From the NCBI GenBank assembly GCA_945882755.1, contig CAMCWS010000037.1, positions 1-19,602 of the forward strand: 19,602 bases of DNA, read 5' to 3'. The position numbers were made by a program, and so were the translations under genes. The notes below the pieces were generated by a model that was not told the origin of the DNA, did no database searches, and was given only the letters and a program-made list of their open reading frames with translations. The stretch is from Bordetella parapertussis (GTDB lineage: Bacteria > Pseudomonadota > Gammaproteobacteria > Burkholderiales > Burkholderiaceae_C). Below are positions 1-7,391 of the stretch, piece by piece (position 1 is the stretch's first letter; each line of letters opens with the position of its first letter).

Positions 1-101
1 ATCAGCATGGCGACGCAGATATAGCTGCGCAAAACAAAATGCCGCTGACTCAATAAATCATCGGGCCAGTGTCGGGCAAAAAGTCCAGCCAAAGCATGCA
101 T
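1..101 (-). CDS. Possible 5' end of an unidentified gene, cut by the window edge
   Basis: On the minus strand an ATG at 101 opens a frame that stays open to the left edge (33 codons, beginning MHALAGLFARHWPDDLL). The visible part moves from a mixed start to a more hydrophobic stretch (SYICVAML), which could lead into a membrane segment. No Shine-Dalgarno sequence precedes the ATG, and the frame is open back to a stop near 140 without another usual start codon. The piece is too short to assign a family. It would lie downstream of the glutathione peroxidase gene on the same strand. A chance open frame is quite possible, so the call is weak. Confidence 0.3.
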   Translation of the reverse strand, partial: MHALAGLFARHWPDDLLSQRHFVLRSYICVAML

Positions 102-168
102 GTCTACATGATAACTATGGCGCGGGCGTTTTAAAACCTAAAGTATTGCTCAGTAGTTACAAAAGTAC

Positions 169-654
169 CTAAATGGCTAGGGCCGCGGCAATGTCTTTGC
201 TGACCGATGTGGGTGTGTCCACCGAGCCGTAGCGCTTGACGCTCACGCCGTCCTTGCCAACCAAGAACTTGGTGAAATTCCATTTAATGCCCTCGCTGCC
301 CAGCATGCCGGGCGCTTGGGTCTTGAGCCATTGGTACAGCGGATGCGCTTGGGCACCATTGACCTCGGTTTTGGCCATCATGGGAAAAGACACGCCATAG
401 TTTTTTTGGCAAAAAGCGCCGATTTCTTCATTGCTGCCTGGGTCTTGGCTGCCAAACTGGTTGCAGGGAAAGCCCAGCACCACCAAGCCTTGGCTGGCAA
501 ACTCTTGGTGCAGTTTTTCAAGGCCCGCAAATTGCGGTGTGAAGCCACAGGCGCTGGCGGTGTTGACGATCAACAGCACTTTGCCTTGGTAAGCGCTGAG
601 CGCCACCGTGTGGCCATCGATGGTTTGCGCTTCAAAGTCATAAACATTGGCCAT
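169..654 (-). CDS. Glutathione peroxidase family protein (Cys type)
   Basis: A thiol peroxidase of the glutathione peroxidase/BtuE family, 161 aa, the usual length for bacterial members. These enzymes reduce hydrogen peroxide and organic hydroperoxides in the cytoplasm, in bacteria often with thioredoxin as donor. The peroxidatic cysteine is C36 in the NTASACGFT motif (Cys, not selenocysteine). The second signature GFPCNQFG, with C64 and Q66, follows, and the conserved WNFTKFL motif lies near the C-terminus. The start was set at 654 because GGAG lies 7 bases upstream; an earlier in-frame start at 669 would add five residues but lacks such a site. It is the last gene of a minus-strand run lplT-eamA-gpx, 33 bp after the exporter gene. 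There is no signal peptide. Confidence 0.92.
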   Translation of the reverse strand: MANVYDFEAQTIDGHTVALSAYQGKVLLIVNTASACGFTPQFAGLEKLHQEFASQGLVVLGFPCNQFGSQDPGSNEEIGAFCQKNYGVSFPMMAKTEVNGAQAHPLYQWLKTQAPGMLGSEGIKWNFTKFLVGKDGVSVKRYGSVDTPTSVSKDIAAALAI

Positions 655-687
655 CTGTTTTCTCCACAAGTTAAGAGGTCATTGTCG

Positions 688-1563
688 CTAATCTGGCTTG
701 TCCCTGCTGGGCCAAGCCGCCAAGGCCGCCGCCAACACAATCAGCAAGCCGCCCAGCAGTTTGCGGGTGCTGAGTTCAGAAGCACCCAGCGCCACCGATG
801 AAAGCGTGGCAAACACAATTTCCGAAAGCATCACCAAGGCGGTGGTGCTGGCGGCCAAACGCGCCGCCCCAAACTGCAAACTCAGGTTGGAGGCGAGCAA
901 CAATACCGCCAAGCCCAAGGCATAGGGCCACCATGCAAAGTCTGTTGGCCACACCACCAAGCCAGACGGTGCGCCGGCCAGTGCCGCCAACGCAGTCAAG
1001 GCCATGCCGCCGCCAAACATGCCCGCCATGCGATCGGCCTCGGGCAGGTAGGACAGCTTTTTCAGCATGGCGTTGTTCAGGGCGAAGCTGGCGCCACCCA
1101 ACAGCGCCAAATAATCCATGGCCGAGGAGGGCCAAGGCCAATCCATCTCGGGGGTTTTCAGAACCAACGCCACGCCGCACAAGGCCAGCGCCAAGCGCAG
1201 CAGCGACCAGCGGGTGGGGCGCTCATCCAACAGTAGCCAAGCAAACAACACCGACCATGCAGGCATGGTGTAAAAAAGCAGCACCACCCGCACCACATCG
1301 CCCAATGTGACGGCCCAGTTAAAGCCCAAATTGGTCAAGCCCGAGCCCAAGAACAGCCACCACAAGGTGGGGTGTTGCGCCATGCTGAGCCATGTGCGGG
1401 GGCGTAGCACCGTGATGCACACACAGGCAAAGCCGTACATGAAAGCGGTGGCCCACGAAGGGTGCAGGCCCAGCGCCTGCATCTCGCGCAAAGGCCACCA
1501 ACTCAGACCAAACACCAGGGCATTGAAAAGCAGGCCCAGCACCGGCCCCCAAGTGGTGGTCAT
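688..1563 (-). CDS. EamA/DMT-family transporter (10 TM)
   Basis: A 291-aa inner-membrane protein of the drug/metabolite transporter superfamily with two EamA repeats. About ten hydrophobic helices alternate with very short loops. The first half ends near residue 135 and the second starts around residue 150 (MDYLALLGGASFALNNAMLKK). The typical loop sequence LLDERPTRWSLL lies at the end of the first repeat. Such proteins are usually exporters of amino acids, metabolites or drugs; the substrate cannot be read from sequence. The ATG is only 4 bp after the lplT stop codon and has no clear ribosome site of its own, so translational coupling to lplT is likely. The gpx gene follows after 33 bp. Confidence 0.88.
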   Translation of the reverse strand: MTTTWGPVLGLLFNALVFGLSWWPLREMQALGLHPSWATAFMYGFACVCITVLRPRTWLSMAQHPTLWWLFLGSGLTNLGFNWAVTLGDVVRVVLLFYTMPAWSVLFAWLLLDERPTRWSLLRLALALCGVALVLKTPEMDWPWPSSAMDYLALLGGASFALNNAMLKKLSYLPEADRMAGMFGGGMALTALAALAGAPSGLVVWPTDFAWWPYALGLAVLLLASNLSLQFGAARLAASTTALVMLSEIVFATLSSVALGASELSTRKLLGGLLIVLAAALAAWPSRDKPD

Positions 1564-1567
1564 GGCA

Positions 1568-2872
1568 TCAGTGAGAGGGGTCTTGGCGAGCGATATCGAG
1601 CAAGCGCTCTACCTCTTTGGCATGGTGTTTGCAGTTGCTTTGGTGCCAGCGCTGGATAAGCCACATATTGCCCGCCACGATAAGGCCAAAGCAAACGATG
1701 GCGTTGAAGGCACTTAAGCCCATGGCTGATGCAGCGGCATACAAGCCACCCAGCGCCAAGATACAGGCTTGCTCATTGAAGTTTTGCACCGCGATGGAGC
1801 GGCCTGCACCCATCAGGTTGTGGCCACGGTGTTGCAGCAAAGCGTTCATGGGCACCACCAAAAACCCGCCCAAGCCACCCAGCAAAATGAAAAACGGTGC
1901 GGCCACCCATACGTTGTCGATGAAATTCATCACCAGCATCAACAAACCCATGGCTATGCCCAAGAACATCAAGCGTGGCGCATCTGCCAAAGTGGTGCGC
2001 ATCGAAGCCACCACCGCACCCACGGCAGTACCTATGGCGATGACACCCACCAAGGAGGACGCTTGGGTGGTGGTGTAGCCCAAAGCCACGGCGCTCCATG
2101 CCAACACGATGTAGCGCAGGTTGCCACTGGCACCCCAAAACAAGGTGGTGGTGGCCAAGGAAATTTGGCCCAATTTGTCGCGCCACAAGCGCTGGTTGCA
2201 CTGCCAAAAATCTGGGATCAAGGCCAGCAAGTGGTAGCCCAAGGAATGCTGCGCATTGGCCTTGAGTGGAATCATCTCCACACCGGTGTCAGGAATGCGG
2301 GTGTTGAACCAAGCCGCCACGCCGTACAAACCGACCAGCACGCAAATGGCAGCCTCTGGCGGTGTATCGATGGGCGTGTCAATCAGCGGCAAATCCAAGC
2401 CCAGCAAAAAGCTGGAGATATGCGGCCCCACCAGTTGACCACCCAACAACACACCCAAGATGATGGAGGCGATGGTCAGGCCCTCAATCCAACCATTGGC
2501 TTTGACCAACAAAGAAGAAGGCAGCAGCTCGGTCAAGATGCCGTACTTGGCAGGCGAATACGCCGCCGCACCCAAGCCGACAATGGCATAGGCCAGCAAG
2601 GGGTGCGAACCAAACAACATCATGGCGCAACCCAGCACTTTGATGCCATTGCTCATAAACATCACTTGCCCCTTGGGGCGCGAGTCGGCAAAAGCGCCCA
2701 CAAACGGGGCAAGCACCACGTAAAACAAGGCAAACATGGGCACCAAGGCTGCGCGTTGCCACTCGGCACCGCCCCCTGCTTTGATCAATTCAACAGCAGC
2801 TACAAACAAGGCGTTGTCAGCCAAAGAGCTGAAAAACTGCGCTGCCATGATGGTGTAAAAACCGCGCTTCAT
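1568..2872 (-). CDS. lplT: Lysophospholipid transporter LplT (MFS)
   Basis: A 434-aa major facilitator superfamily protein matching the LplT type. The canonical start MKRGFYTIMAAQFFSSLADNA is present, an MFS loop FADSRPKG lies at residues 61-68, and the signature AYSPAKYGILTEL lies around 105-115. LplT moves lysophospholipids (mainly lyso-PE) from the outer to the inner leaflet of the inner membrane for reacylation. I chose ATG 2872 over an upstream TTG at 2884 because it gives the family N-terminus; neither has a good ribosome site. It is the first gene of the lplT-eamA-gpx run and is divergent from alr. A second, diverged LplT-like protein lies at 8995-10239, so this one is the better candidate for the orthodox function. 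No aas acyltransferase gene is visible beside it. Confidence 0.88.
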   Translation of the reverse strand: MKRGFYTIMAAQFFSSLADNALFVAAVELIKAGGGAEWQRAALVPMFALFYVVLAPFVGAFADSRPKGQVMFMSNGIKVLGCAMMLFGSHPLLAYAIVGLGAAAYSPAKYGILTELLPSSLLVKANGWIEGLTIASIILGVLLGGQLVGPHISSFLLGLDLPLIDTPIDTPPEAAICVLVGLYGVAAWFNTRIPDTGVEMIPLKANAQHSLGYHLLALIPDFWQCNQRLWRDKLGQISLATTTLFWGASGNLRYIVLAWSAVALGYTTTQASSLVGVIAIGTAVGAVVASMRTTLADAPRLMFLGIAMGLLMLVMNFIDNVWVAAPFFILLGGLGGFLVVPMNALLQHRGHNLMGAGRSIAVQNFNEQACILALGGLYAAASAMGLSAFNAIVCFGLIVAGNMWLIQRWHQSNCKHHAKEVERLLDIARQDPSH

Positions 2873-2950
2873 AAGAACAGACAAAAGTAGGGGAGGCGGT
2901 TCAAGTAAGAGGGCATGAGAGGTGAAATGGGGGCGACAGCCCTGAGTCCT

Positions 2951-2966
2951 TGTGAGTTATATCACG
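2951..2966. promoter_or_regulatory. CRP-like palindrome between lplT and alr
   Basis: TGTGA, six bases, then TCACG. This matches the CRP/Vfr-type consensus TGTGA-N6-TCACA at nine of ten half-site positions. It sits in the 131-bp divergent gap, 37 bp before the alr start and about 80 bp before the lplT start. Which regulator of the CRP/FNR family would bind cannot be told from the site alone, and a single short palindrome may be chance. Confidence 0.35.
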
Positions 2967-3003
2967 CCGTTTGAGCGTCACCGAGCCTGCCACAATTGAC
3001 CCC

Positions 3004-4098
3004 ATGCCCCGTCCTCTCCATGCCGTCATCCACACACAGGCCTTGAAAGCCAACCTTGCGCGGGTGCGGCTTGCCGCAGGTGACGCCCGGGTCTGGGCGG
3101 TGGTCAAAGCCAATGCCTATGGCCATGGTGTGGCGCGGGTGTTTGAAGGCCTGCGGGCTGCAGAAGGTTTTGCGGTGCTGGATTTGGCAGAGGCCCAGAT
3201 TTTGCGCGGTCTGGACTGGCGCGGCCCGATCTTATTACTCGAAGGTGCTTTCGAGCAGCGCGACTTGGAGCTGTGTTCCCGACTCGACCTGTGGCATGTG
3301 GTGCATACCGAAGCGCAAATTGACATGTTGAGTCGCCACAAAACCCAAGTGCCGCAGCGCGTGTTTTTGAAAATGAACAGTGGCATGAACCGCTTGGGTT
3401 TTGCGCCAGAGCGTTTTCGTTCTGCGTGGGTGCGCTTGAACGCCTTGCCGCAGGTGGATGAAATCACCTTGATGACCCATTTTGCCCACGCCGATGACGC
3501 AGTCGGTGTGGGCGAGCAGTTGCAGGTGTTTAACCACACCACCCACGATTTGCCCGGCGAGCGCAGCTTGGCCAACAGTGCCGCTGTTTTGCGCCATGGC
3601 AACGATGCAGCTGTGCTGGCAGATTGGGTACGCCCTGGCATTGCGCTCTATGGCTGTGCGCCCGACCACCCCTTGCACAGTGCCGTGCATTGGGGTTTGC
3701 TGCCTGCCATGAGTTTGCGCAGCCACCTCATTGGCTTGCAAGACTTGAAGGCGGGCGACGCGGTGGGCTATGGCGGCCTTTTCAAAGCACCTCATGCAAT
3801 GCGCATCGGCGTGGTGGCTTGCGGCTATGCAGACGGCTACCCGCGCCATGCACCCAGCGGTACACCGGTGTTGGTCGGTGGTGTGCGCTGTGCCACGGTG
3901 GGGCGGGTCAGTATGGACATGCTGTGTGTCGACCTCACCACCCTGCCCCAAGCGCAGGTGGGCACAGAAGTCACTTTATGGGGCCAAGCCAGCACGGAAG
4001 AGGTGTTGTGCATTGATGAAGTCGCTGCCGCAGCCGGCACCGTGGGCTATGAGTTGATGTGCGCATTAGCGCCCCGCGTACCTGTCTCTTCGGATTAA
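3004..4098 (+). CDS. alr: Alanine racemase
   Basis: A PLP-dependent enzyme of fold type III that interconverts L- and D-alanine for peptidoglycan synthesis in the cytoplasm; 364 aa, normal for the family. The PLP lysine is K35 in AVVKANAYGHG. The second catalytic residue, a tyrosine, is near residue 275 in GYADGYPRH. The conserved MNSGMNRLGF and VGRVSMDM blocks are present, the latter belonging to the C-terminal beta domain. The start was set at ATG 3004 (MPRPLHAVIH), the usual N-terminus in related bacteria; a TTG at 2971 in frame would add 11 residues that do not look like the family. Odd point: the last sense codon and the stop lie inside a 27-bp repeat (4094-4120) that recurs at 5017, so the original gene end may have been rebuilt by an insertion. 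Confidence 0.95.
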   Translation: MPRPLHAVIHTQALKANLARVRLAAGDARVWAVVKANAYGHGVARVFEGLRAAEGFAVLDLAEAQILRGLDWRGPILLLEGAFEQRDLELCSRLDLWHVVHTEAQIDMLSRHKTQVPQRVFLKMNSGMNRLGFAPERFRSAWVRLNALPQVDEITLMTHFAHADDAVGVGEQLQVFNHTTHDLPGERSLANSAAVLRHGNDAAVLADWVRPGIALYGCAPDHPLHSAVHWGLLPAMSLRSHLIGLQDLKAGDAVGYGGLFKAPHAMRIGVVACGYADGYPRHAPSGTPVLVGGVRCATVGRVSMDMLCVDLTTLPQAQVGTEVTLWGQASTEEVLCIDEVAAAAGTVGYELMCALAPRVPVSSD

Positions 4099-4120
4099 TT
4101 AGGGTCAGATCCCGATTAAT
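4094..4120. repeat. Direct repeat, left copy (27 bp)
   Basis: Left copy of a 27-bp sequence with core GGGTCAGATCCCGATTA; the right copy is at 5017-5043. The two differ at two positions (25 of 27 identical by eye). It begins and ends with ATTAAT and carries GGG/CCC around TCAGAT. The alr stop codon (4096-4098) is inside it. Similar GGGTCAGATCCCGAT-type sequences occur, from memory, as dispersed repeats near IS200/Y1-type elements; that link is inference. Confidence 0.8.
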
Positions 4121-4124
4121 CGGG
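4111..4124. repeat. 14-bp perfect palindrome at the left repeat
   Basis: CCCGATTAATCGGG reads the same on both strands. It overlaps the right part of the left direct repeat and extends four bases beyond it; the right copy at 5017 lacks this extension. It lies just after alr and just after the end of the Sel1 gene on the opposite strand, so it might help end transcription, but no T-run follows on either strand. Confidence 0.5.
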
Positions 4125-4132
4125 CTGCTGTC

Positions 4133-4936
4133 TCAATCGCAGGCTTTGAAGTGTCGAAGCAAGCACTCTCTTGCCAAGGTTTGTGACAAGCTAATTTGCT
4201 CACGCGTCATGTGTTGCGCAAGAATGCCCATGTTCATGGCCGCAAGCGTGGCGCCATTGGCCGCGGCCAATTGGGTCCACATATGTGCATGGACCATGTC
4301 TTGCGCCACACCCAGTCCTTTGCCGTACATCGAGCCCAAGTTGTTTTGCGCAATCGCGTCGCCTTGCGCAGCGGCGAGCCGATAAAACTTTGTAGCCAAG
4401 CCATAGTCTTGCTGCGTCCCTCTGCCGTTTTCGTACATCACAGCCAAGTTGAACTGTGCATGGGCGTGGCCTTCAGCGGCGGCCAGCCAGAACCAGCTCA
4501 GTGCTTGGGCAAGGTCTTGTTCAACGCCCTGGCCTTTGCTGAACATCACGCCCAAATTGAATTGGGCATTGGCTTCGCCTTGTGCCGCAGCCAGCTGGTA
4601 CCACTTCATCGCTTCGGCAGTATCTTGCGATATGCCCCGACCACTGCTGTAAAAAGTACCCAAGTTATTTTGAGCGCTGGCATCCCCTTGGGCGGCGGCC
4701 AATTGGTACCACTTCAAAGCCTCGGCATCGTCTTGCAGCACACCTGCGCCAAAAGCGTAGCTGTCACCCAATAAAGACTGGGCCCACGCTTGGCCTTTGT
4801 CGGCCAAAGGACGGGTGATGCTTAGCTCGCGAGCAAAGTCGGCTTTTGTGTTCGCCTTGAAAGCCTCTTCTTGAGCGCCCGCATGCGCCACCACACAAGC
4901 AATAAAACACAAAAACGCAAAAAATGCTTTTTCCAT
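4133..4936 (-). CDS. Secreted Sel1-repeat (TPR-like) protein
   Basis: A 267-aa protein with a Sec-type signal peptide (about residues 1-21, hydrophobic core FFAFLCFIACVVAHAG, likely cut after AHAGA). Five Sel1-like repeats of 36 residues follow, covering roughly 50-229. Each has the pattern AQ.NLG..Y..G.GV.QD...A..W..LAAAQG. These solenoids bind other proteins, and in bacteria they often serve in envelope stress, polysaccharide or host-interaction roles; the partner here cannot be inferred. The C-terminal tail of about 35 residues has one Cys in ARECLLRHFKACD and another at the end of that stretch. AAGGAA six bases before the ATG supports the start. The gene stands alone inside a repeat-flanked segment with an AT-rich upstream region, which suggests acquisition. 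Confidence 0.85.
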   Translation of the reverse strand: MEKAFFAFLCFIACVVAHAGAQEEAFKANTKADFARELSITRPLADKGQAWAQSLLGDSYAFGAGVLQDDAEALKWYQLAAAQGDASAQNNLGTFYSSGRGISQDTAEAMKWYQLAAAQGEANAQFNLGVMFSKGQGVEQDLAQALSWFWLAAAEGHAHAQFNLAVMYENGRGTQQDYGLATKFYRLAAAQGDAIAQNNLGSMYGKGLGVAQDMVHAHMWTQLAAANGATLAAMNMGILAQHMTREQISLSQTLARECLLRHFKACD

Positions 4937-4970
4937 CGAAAGTTCCTTGCTTAATATAAAAATTAACTAA

Positions 4971-4998
4971 ATTGTACATAATTTTTACAAAAAACAAG
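4971..4998 (-). promoter_or_regulatory. Likely promoter of the Sel1 gene
   Basis: In the AT-rich stretch before the Sel1 gene, the minus strand carries TACAAT (4971-4976) as a good -10 box, with TTG-rich sequence (CTTGTT, 4993-4998) 16 bases further upstream as a poor -35. The leader would be about 30 bases and contains the AAGGAA ribosome site at 4943-4948. Several other AT-rich boxes are possible here, so the exact promoter is uncertain. Confidence 0.35.
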
Positions 4999-5016
4999 AA
5001 AAATATTCACTTTTGA

Positions 5017-5043
5017 ATTAATTGGGGTCAGATCCCGATTATT
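5017..5043. repeat. Direct repeat, right copy (27 bp)
   Basis: Right copy of the 27-bp repeat found at 4094-4120, same orientation, with two substitutions. It lies upstream of the Sel1 gene at the edge of the AT-rich region. The 57 bases after it, to about 5100, hold no recognisable gene. Confidence 0.8.
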
Positions 5044-5100
5044 TACAAGCGCAATCACTGTTCGTGCTTGGGTGCCTACTCAGAAGAGGGGCATTGAGAG

Positions 5101-5174
5101 ATTGCGTCGCTTCGCTCGCAATGACGCCTCCTTGCAATGACGCCTCCTTGCAATGACGTCTCGTCGCAATGACG
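5101..5174. repeat. CAATGACG-type dispersed repeat with 16-bp tandem units
   Basis: The segment starts with a hairpin (ATTGCG at 5101-5106 pairing with CGCAAT at 5117-5122). Two identical 16-bp units CAATGACGCCTCCTTG follow at 5119-5134 and 5135-5150, then a diverged third (5151-5166) and a partial fourth unit (5167-5174). Sequences built from CGCAATGACG are familiar dispersed intergenic repeats in proteobacterial genomes and give spurious peptides when translated. It ends five bases before the ampG stop codon and may form structure at the 3' end of that transcript. Confidence 0.7.
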
Positions 5175-5178
5175 GTCA

Positions 5179-6510
5179 TCAAGCAGCTTGCTGAAAACGA
5201 CTGGCCAACCACACCAGCAACAACACAGGCAAGCCCAAAGCAGCGGTACCCGTGAAAAACCAAGCATAGCCCGCGGCGTCCACCGCTACGCCGGAAAAGC
5301 CCGCCAAAAACTTTGGTAACAGCAGCATCAGCGAACTGAACAAAGCGTACTGTGTGGCTGAATACTGCACATTCGTCAGCGACGACAAATAGGCGATGAA
5401 AGCAGCAGAGGCAATGCCGCTGGCCAAGTTGTCGGCCGACACCACGGCGATCAAGGCATACACATCATGGCCGTGCAAAGACAGCCAAGCAAACAGCAAG
5501 TTGGTGACGGCGCTCAAGACTGCGCCCAGCATCAGCACCCGCATCACGCCAAAGCGCAGCACCAAGCCGCCGCCCAAGAAGGCACCCACCAAGGTCATGA
5601 TGACGCCGTACAACTTGGTGACGGTTGCCACCTCTTCTTTGGTGTAACCCATGTCCACATAAAACGGGTTGGCCATGATGCCCATGACGATGTCACTGAT
5701 GCGGTAGGTGGCAATCAATGCCAACAGCAACACCGCATGCCAACGGTAGCGTTGGATGAATTCGGCAAACGGCTCAAACACCGCCACATGCAGCCATTCA
5801 CGCAAGTTACGCGCAGGGGCTAGCTCGGTGTGCGCCGGTTCTTTGGAAAACAACACCGTCACCATGCCCACCGCCATGGAAAAGGCCATGGCGGTATAGG
5901 CCACGCCCCAGGCCCCATCTTGGTAGGTCCCAGCGGGCAAGCCACCCACTTCAGCCCGTGCCGCAATCCAAAACACACCCGCACCCGCCCAAATCATGGC
6001 CAAGCGGTAACCGGTTTGGTAGCTCGCTGCCAGCACCGCTTGCAGCCGCGCTTGCGCCGACTCGATGCGAAAGGCATCCAGCGCAATGTCTTGCGTGGCC
6101 GAGCCAAACGACGCCAGCAACGCAAAAGCCACCAAGGGCGTCAGTGCATCTTGCGGGTTGCTCCACGCCATGCCCAGCAGACCGGCCACCACGGCCACTT
6201 GCGACAGCAGCAACCAACTGCGTCGCCGACCCAAGAGCTGTGTCAACATCGGTAAAGGCAAGCGGTCCACCAGCGGTGCCCACGCCCATTTAAAGCCATA
6301 AGCCAAGCCCACCCAGCTGAGAAAACCAATGGTGGCGCGGTCTATGCCTGCTTCGCGCAACCTAAAGGACAGCGTCCCTAAAACCAACAAAAGCGGCAAA
6401 CCTGCAGAAAACCCCAAAGCCAACATGCGCAGGCTGGACGGGCTGAGGTAAATCAGCAAGGTGTCTTGCCAAGACGGCAGCTTGATGGGGGAAGTTGGGT
6501 TATCGTTCAT
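5179..6510 (-). CDS. ampG: Muropeptide permease AmpG (MFS)
   Basis: A 443-aa polytopic inner-membrane protein of the AmpG family, which imports GlcNAc-anhydroMurNAc muropeptides for cell-wall recycling and so also feeds AmpR-type beta-lactamase induction. The N-terminal signature is clear: LRMLALGFSAGLPLLLVLGT followed by the substrate-side block KWAWAPLVDRLPLPM and GRRRSWL. About twelve to fourteen hydrophobic segments follow, with a central hydrophilic loop near residue 215-230 (KEPAHTELAPARN). The ATG at 6510 is preceded almost directly by AAGGG, a close spacing. The gene is divergent from the M48 peptidase with only 38 bp between start codons, a pairing common in related genomes. Confidence 0.93.
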   Translation of the reverse strand: MNDNPTSPIKLPSWQDTLLIYLSPSSLRMLALGFSAGLPLLLVLGTLSFRLREAGIDRATIGFLSWVGLAYGFKWAWAPLVDRLPLPMLTQLLGRRRSWLLLSQVAVVAGLLGMAWSNPQDALTPLVAFALLASFGSATQDIALDAFRIESAQARLQAVLAASYQTGYRLAMIWAGAGVFWIAARAEVGGLPAGTYQDGAWGVAYTAMAFSMAVGMVTVLFSKEPAHTELAPARNLREWLHVAVFEPFAEFIQRYRWHAVLLLALIATYRISDIVMGIMANPFYVDMGYTKEEVATVTKLYGVIMTLVGAFLGGGLVLRFGVMRVLMLGAVLSAVTNLLFAWLSLHGHDVYALIAVVSADNLASGIASAAFIAYLSSLTNVQYSATQYALFSSLMLLLPKFLAGFSGVAVDAAGYAWFFTGTAALGLPVLLLVWLASRFQQAA

Positions 6511-6548
6511 ACCCTTGTATTGTCATCGCCGCCAAACCAGCCACATAT

Positions 6549-7379
6549 ATGTTGACCAAACGTGCTTTTTTACATCACTGCGCCTTTTGCATTGCCGGTG
6601 CGTACAGCTTGGACTCGCTCGCCCGAGATGGCGTCGAGGTGGGCAAGCAGTCGAGTTTTGCAAAGTTGGTGCCAGCCGCCGAAGTGGAAACCACTGCCTA
6701 CACACAGTACAGCCAAATGCTCAAGCAGGCATCAGAAAAAAACGCCTTGGCACCCGACGACCACCCGCAGGTGGTTCGCTTGCGTGCCATTGCCATGAAG
6801 TTGATTCCGTTCAGCTACGAATGGAACCCCCGTGCCAGAGACTGGAATTGGCAGGTCAACCTGATTGGATCAGACCAGGTCAATGCGTTTTGCATGCCTG
6901 GGGGCAAGATCGCTTTCTTTCATGGCATTTTGAACAAACTCAACCTCACCGATGATGAAGTCGCCATGGTCATGGGACATGAAATCGCCCATGCGCTGCG
7001 CGAACACGCACGTGAGCGCATGGGTAAAAGCATGGCCACCAACACCTTGTCCAAGATAGGCGGCGCACTCGCCTCGGTGTACTTAGGTGTGGACCCGCGT
7101 GTGACCGACGCGGTGGCCATGCAAGGCGCGAATTTGATCAGCCTCAAGTTCAGCCGCGAAGATGAATCCGAGGCTGATTTGGTCGGCATGGAGCTGGCAG
7201 CCCGTGCCGGTTACAACCCCCGTGCGGGCGTCAGTCTTTGGCAAAAAATGAGTGCCGCCAACAAAGGTGCGCCGCCTCAGTGGATGAGCACCCACCCTTC
7301 TGGCAAAACCCGCATCAAAGACATTGAAGCGAATTTGCCCAAGGTCGAGCATTTGTATCAGCAGGCCGCCAAGCCCTAG
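6549..7379 (+). CDS. M48-family zinc metallopeptidase, exported
   Basis: A 276-aa peptidase of the M48 family (LoiP/BepA-like branch), expected in the periplasm or at the outer membrane in envelope protein quality control. The zinc motif HEIAH is at 144-148 (H144, E145, H148) and the third ligand E206 is in the ESEAD motif. The substrate-binding VNAFCMPGGKIAFFHGIL block at 111-128 is also typical. I chose ATG 6549 because the first 25 residues look like a signal peptide (K/R start, hydrophobic core, cut near SLA-RDG). An in-frame start at 6495 would add residues that overlap the ampG start region. TPR domains such as those of BepA are absent. The gene ends 12 bp from the convergent hydrolase gene. 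Confidence 0.9.
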   Translation: MLTKRAFLHHCAFCIAGAYSLDSLARDGVEVGKQSSFAKLVPAAEVETTAYTQYSQMLKQASEKNALAPDDHPQVVRLRAIAMKLIPFSYEWNPRARDWNWQVNLIGSDQVNAFCMPGGKIAFFHGILNKLNLTDDEVAMVMGHEIAHALREHARERMGKSMATNTLSKIGGALASVYLGVDPRVTDAVAMQGANLISLKFSREDESEADLVGMELAARAGYNPRAGVSLWQKMSAANKGAPPQWMSTHPSGKTRIKDIEANLPKVEHLYQQAAKP

Positions 7380-7391
7380 GCTCTGCGTGTC

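Larger units (their letters stand above)
4094..5043. mobile_element. Putative inserted cassette: Sel1 gene between direct repeats
   Basis: Two near-identical 27-bp direct repeats bracket a single gene for a secreted Sel1-repeat protein and a strongly AT-rich promoter region. No transposase, integrase or other mobility gene lies inside, so movement would have to be in trans or by recombination between the repeats. The segment separates alr from ampG. The call rests on the repeats and the base-composition change only; duplication of a pre-existing dispersed repeat on both sides of a resident gene is the alternative. Confidence 0.4.

Noticed and set aside
1769..2890. Long plus-strand open frame opposite lplT (373 codons)
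   Set aside because: It is antisense to a clear LplT, rich in Gln and His with no domain pattern, and is explained by codon bias of the real gene.
4133..4936. 108-bp periodicity that could be mistaken for a DNA tandem repeat or array
   Set aside because: It follows from the 36-residue Sel1 protein repeats; the units are diverged at DNA level and have no spacers, so neither a satellite nor a CRISPR array.
5039..5267. Short minus-strand open frames across the CAATGACG repeat
   Set aside because: The peptides are translations of the repeat and of the ampG end in another frame; no start signals.
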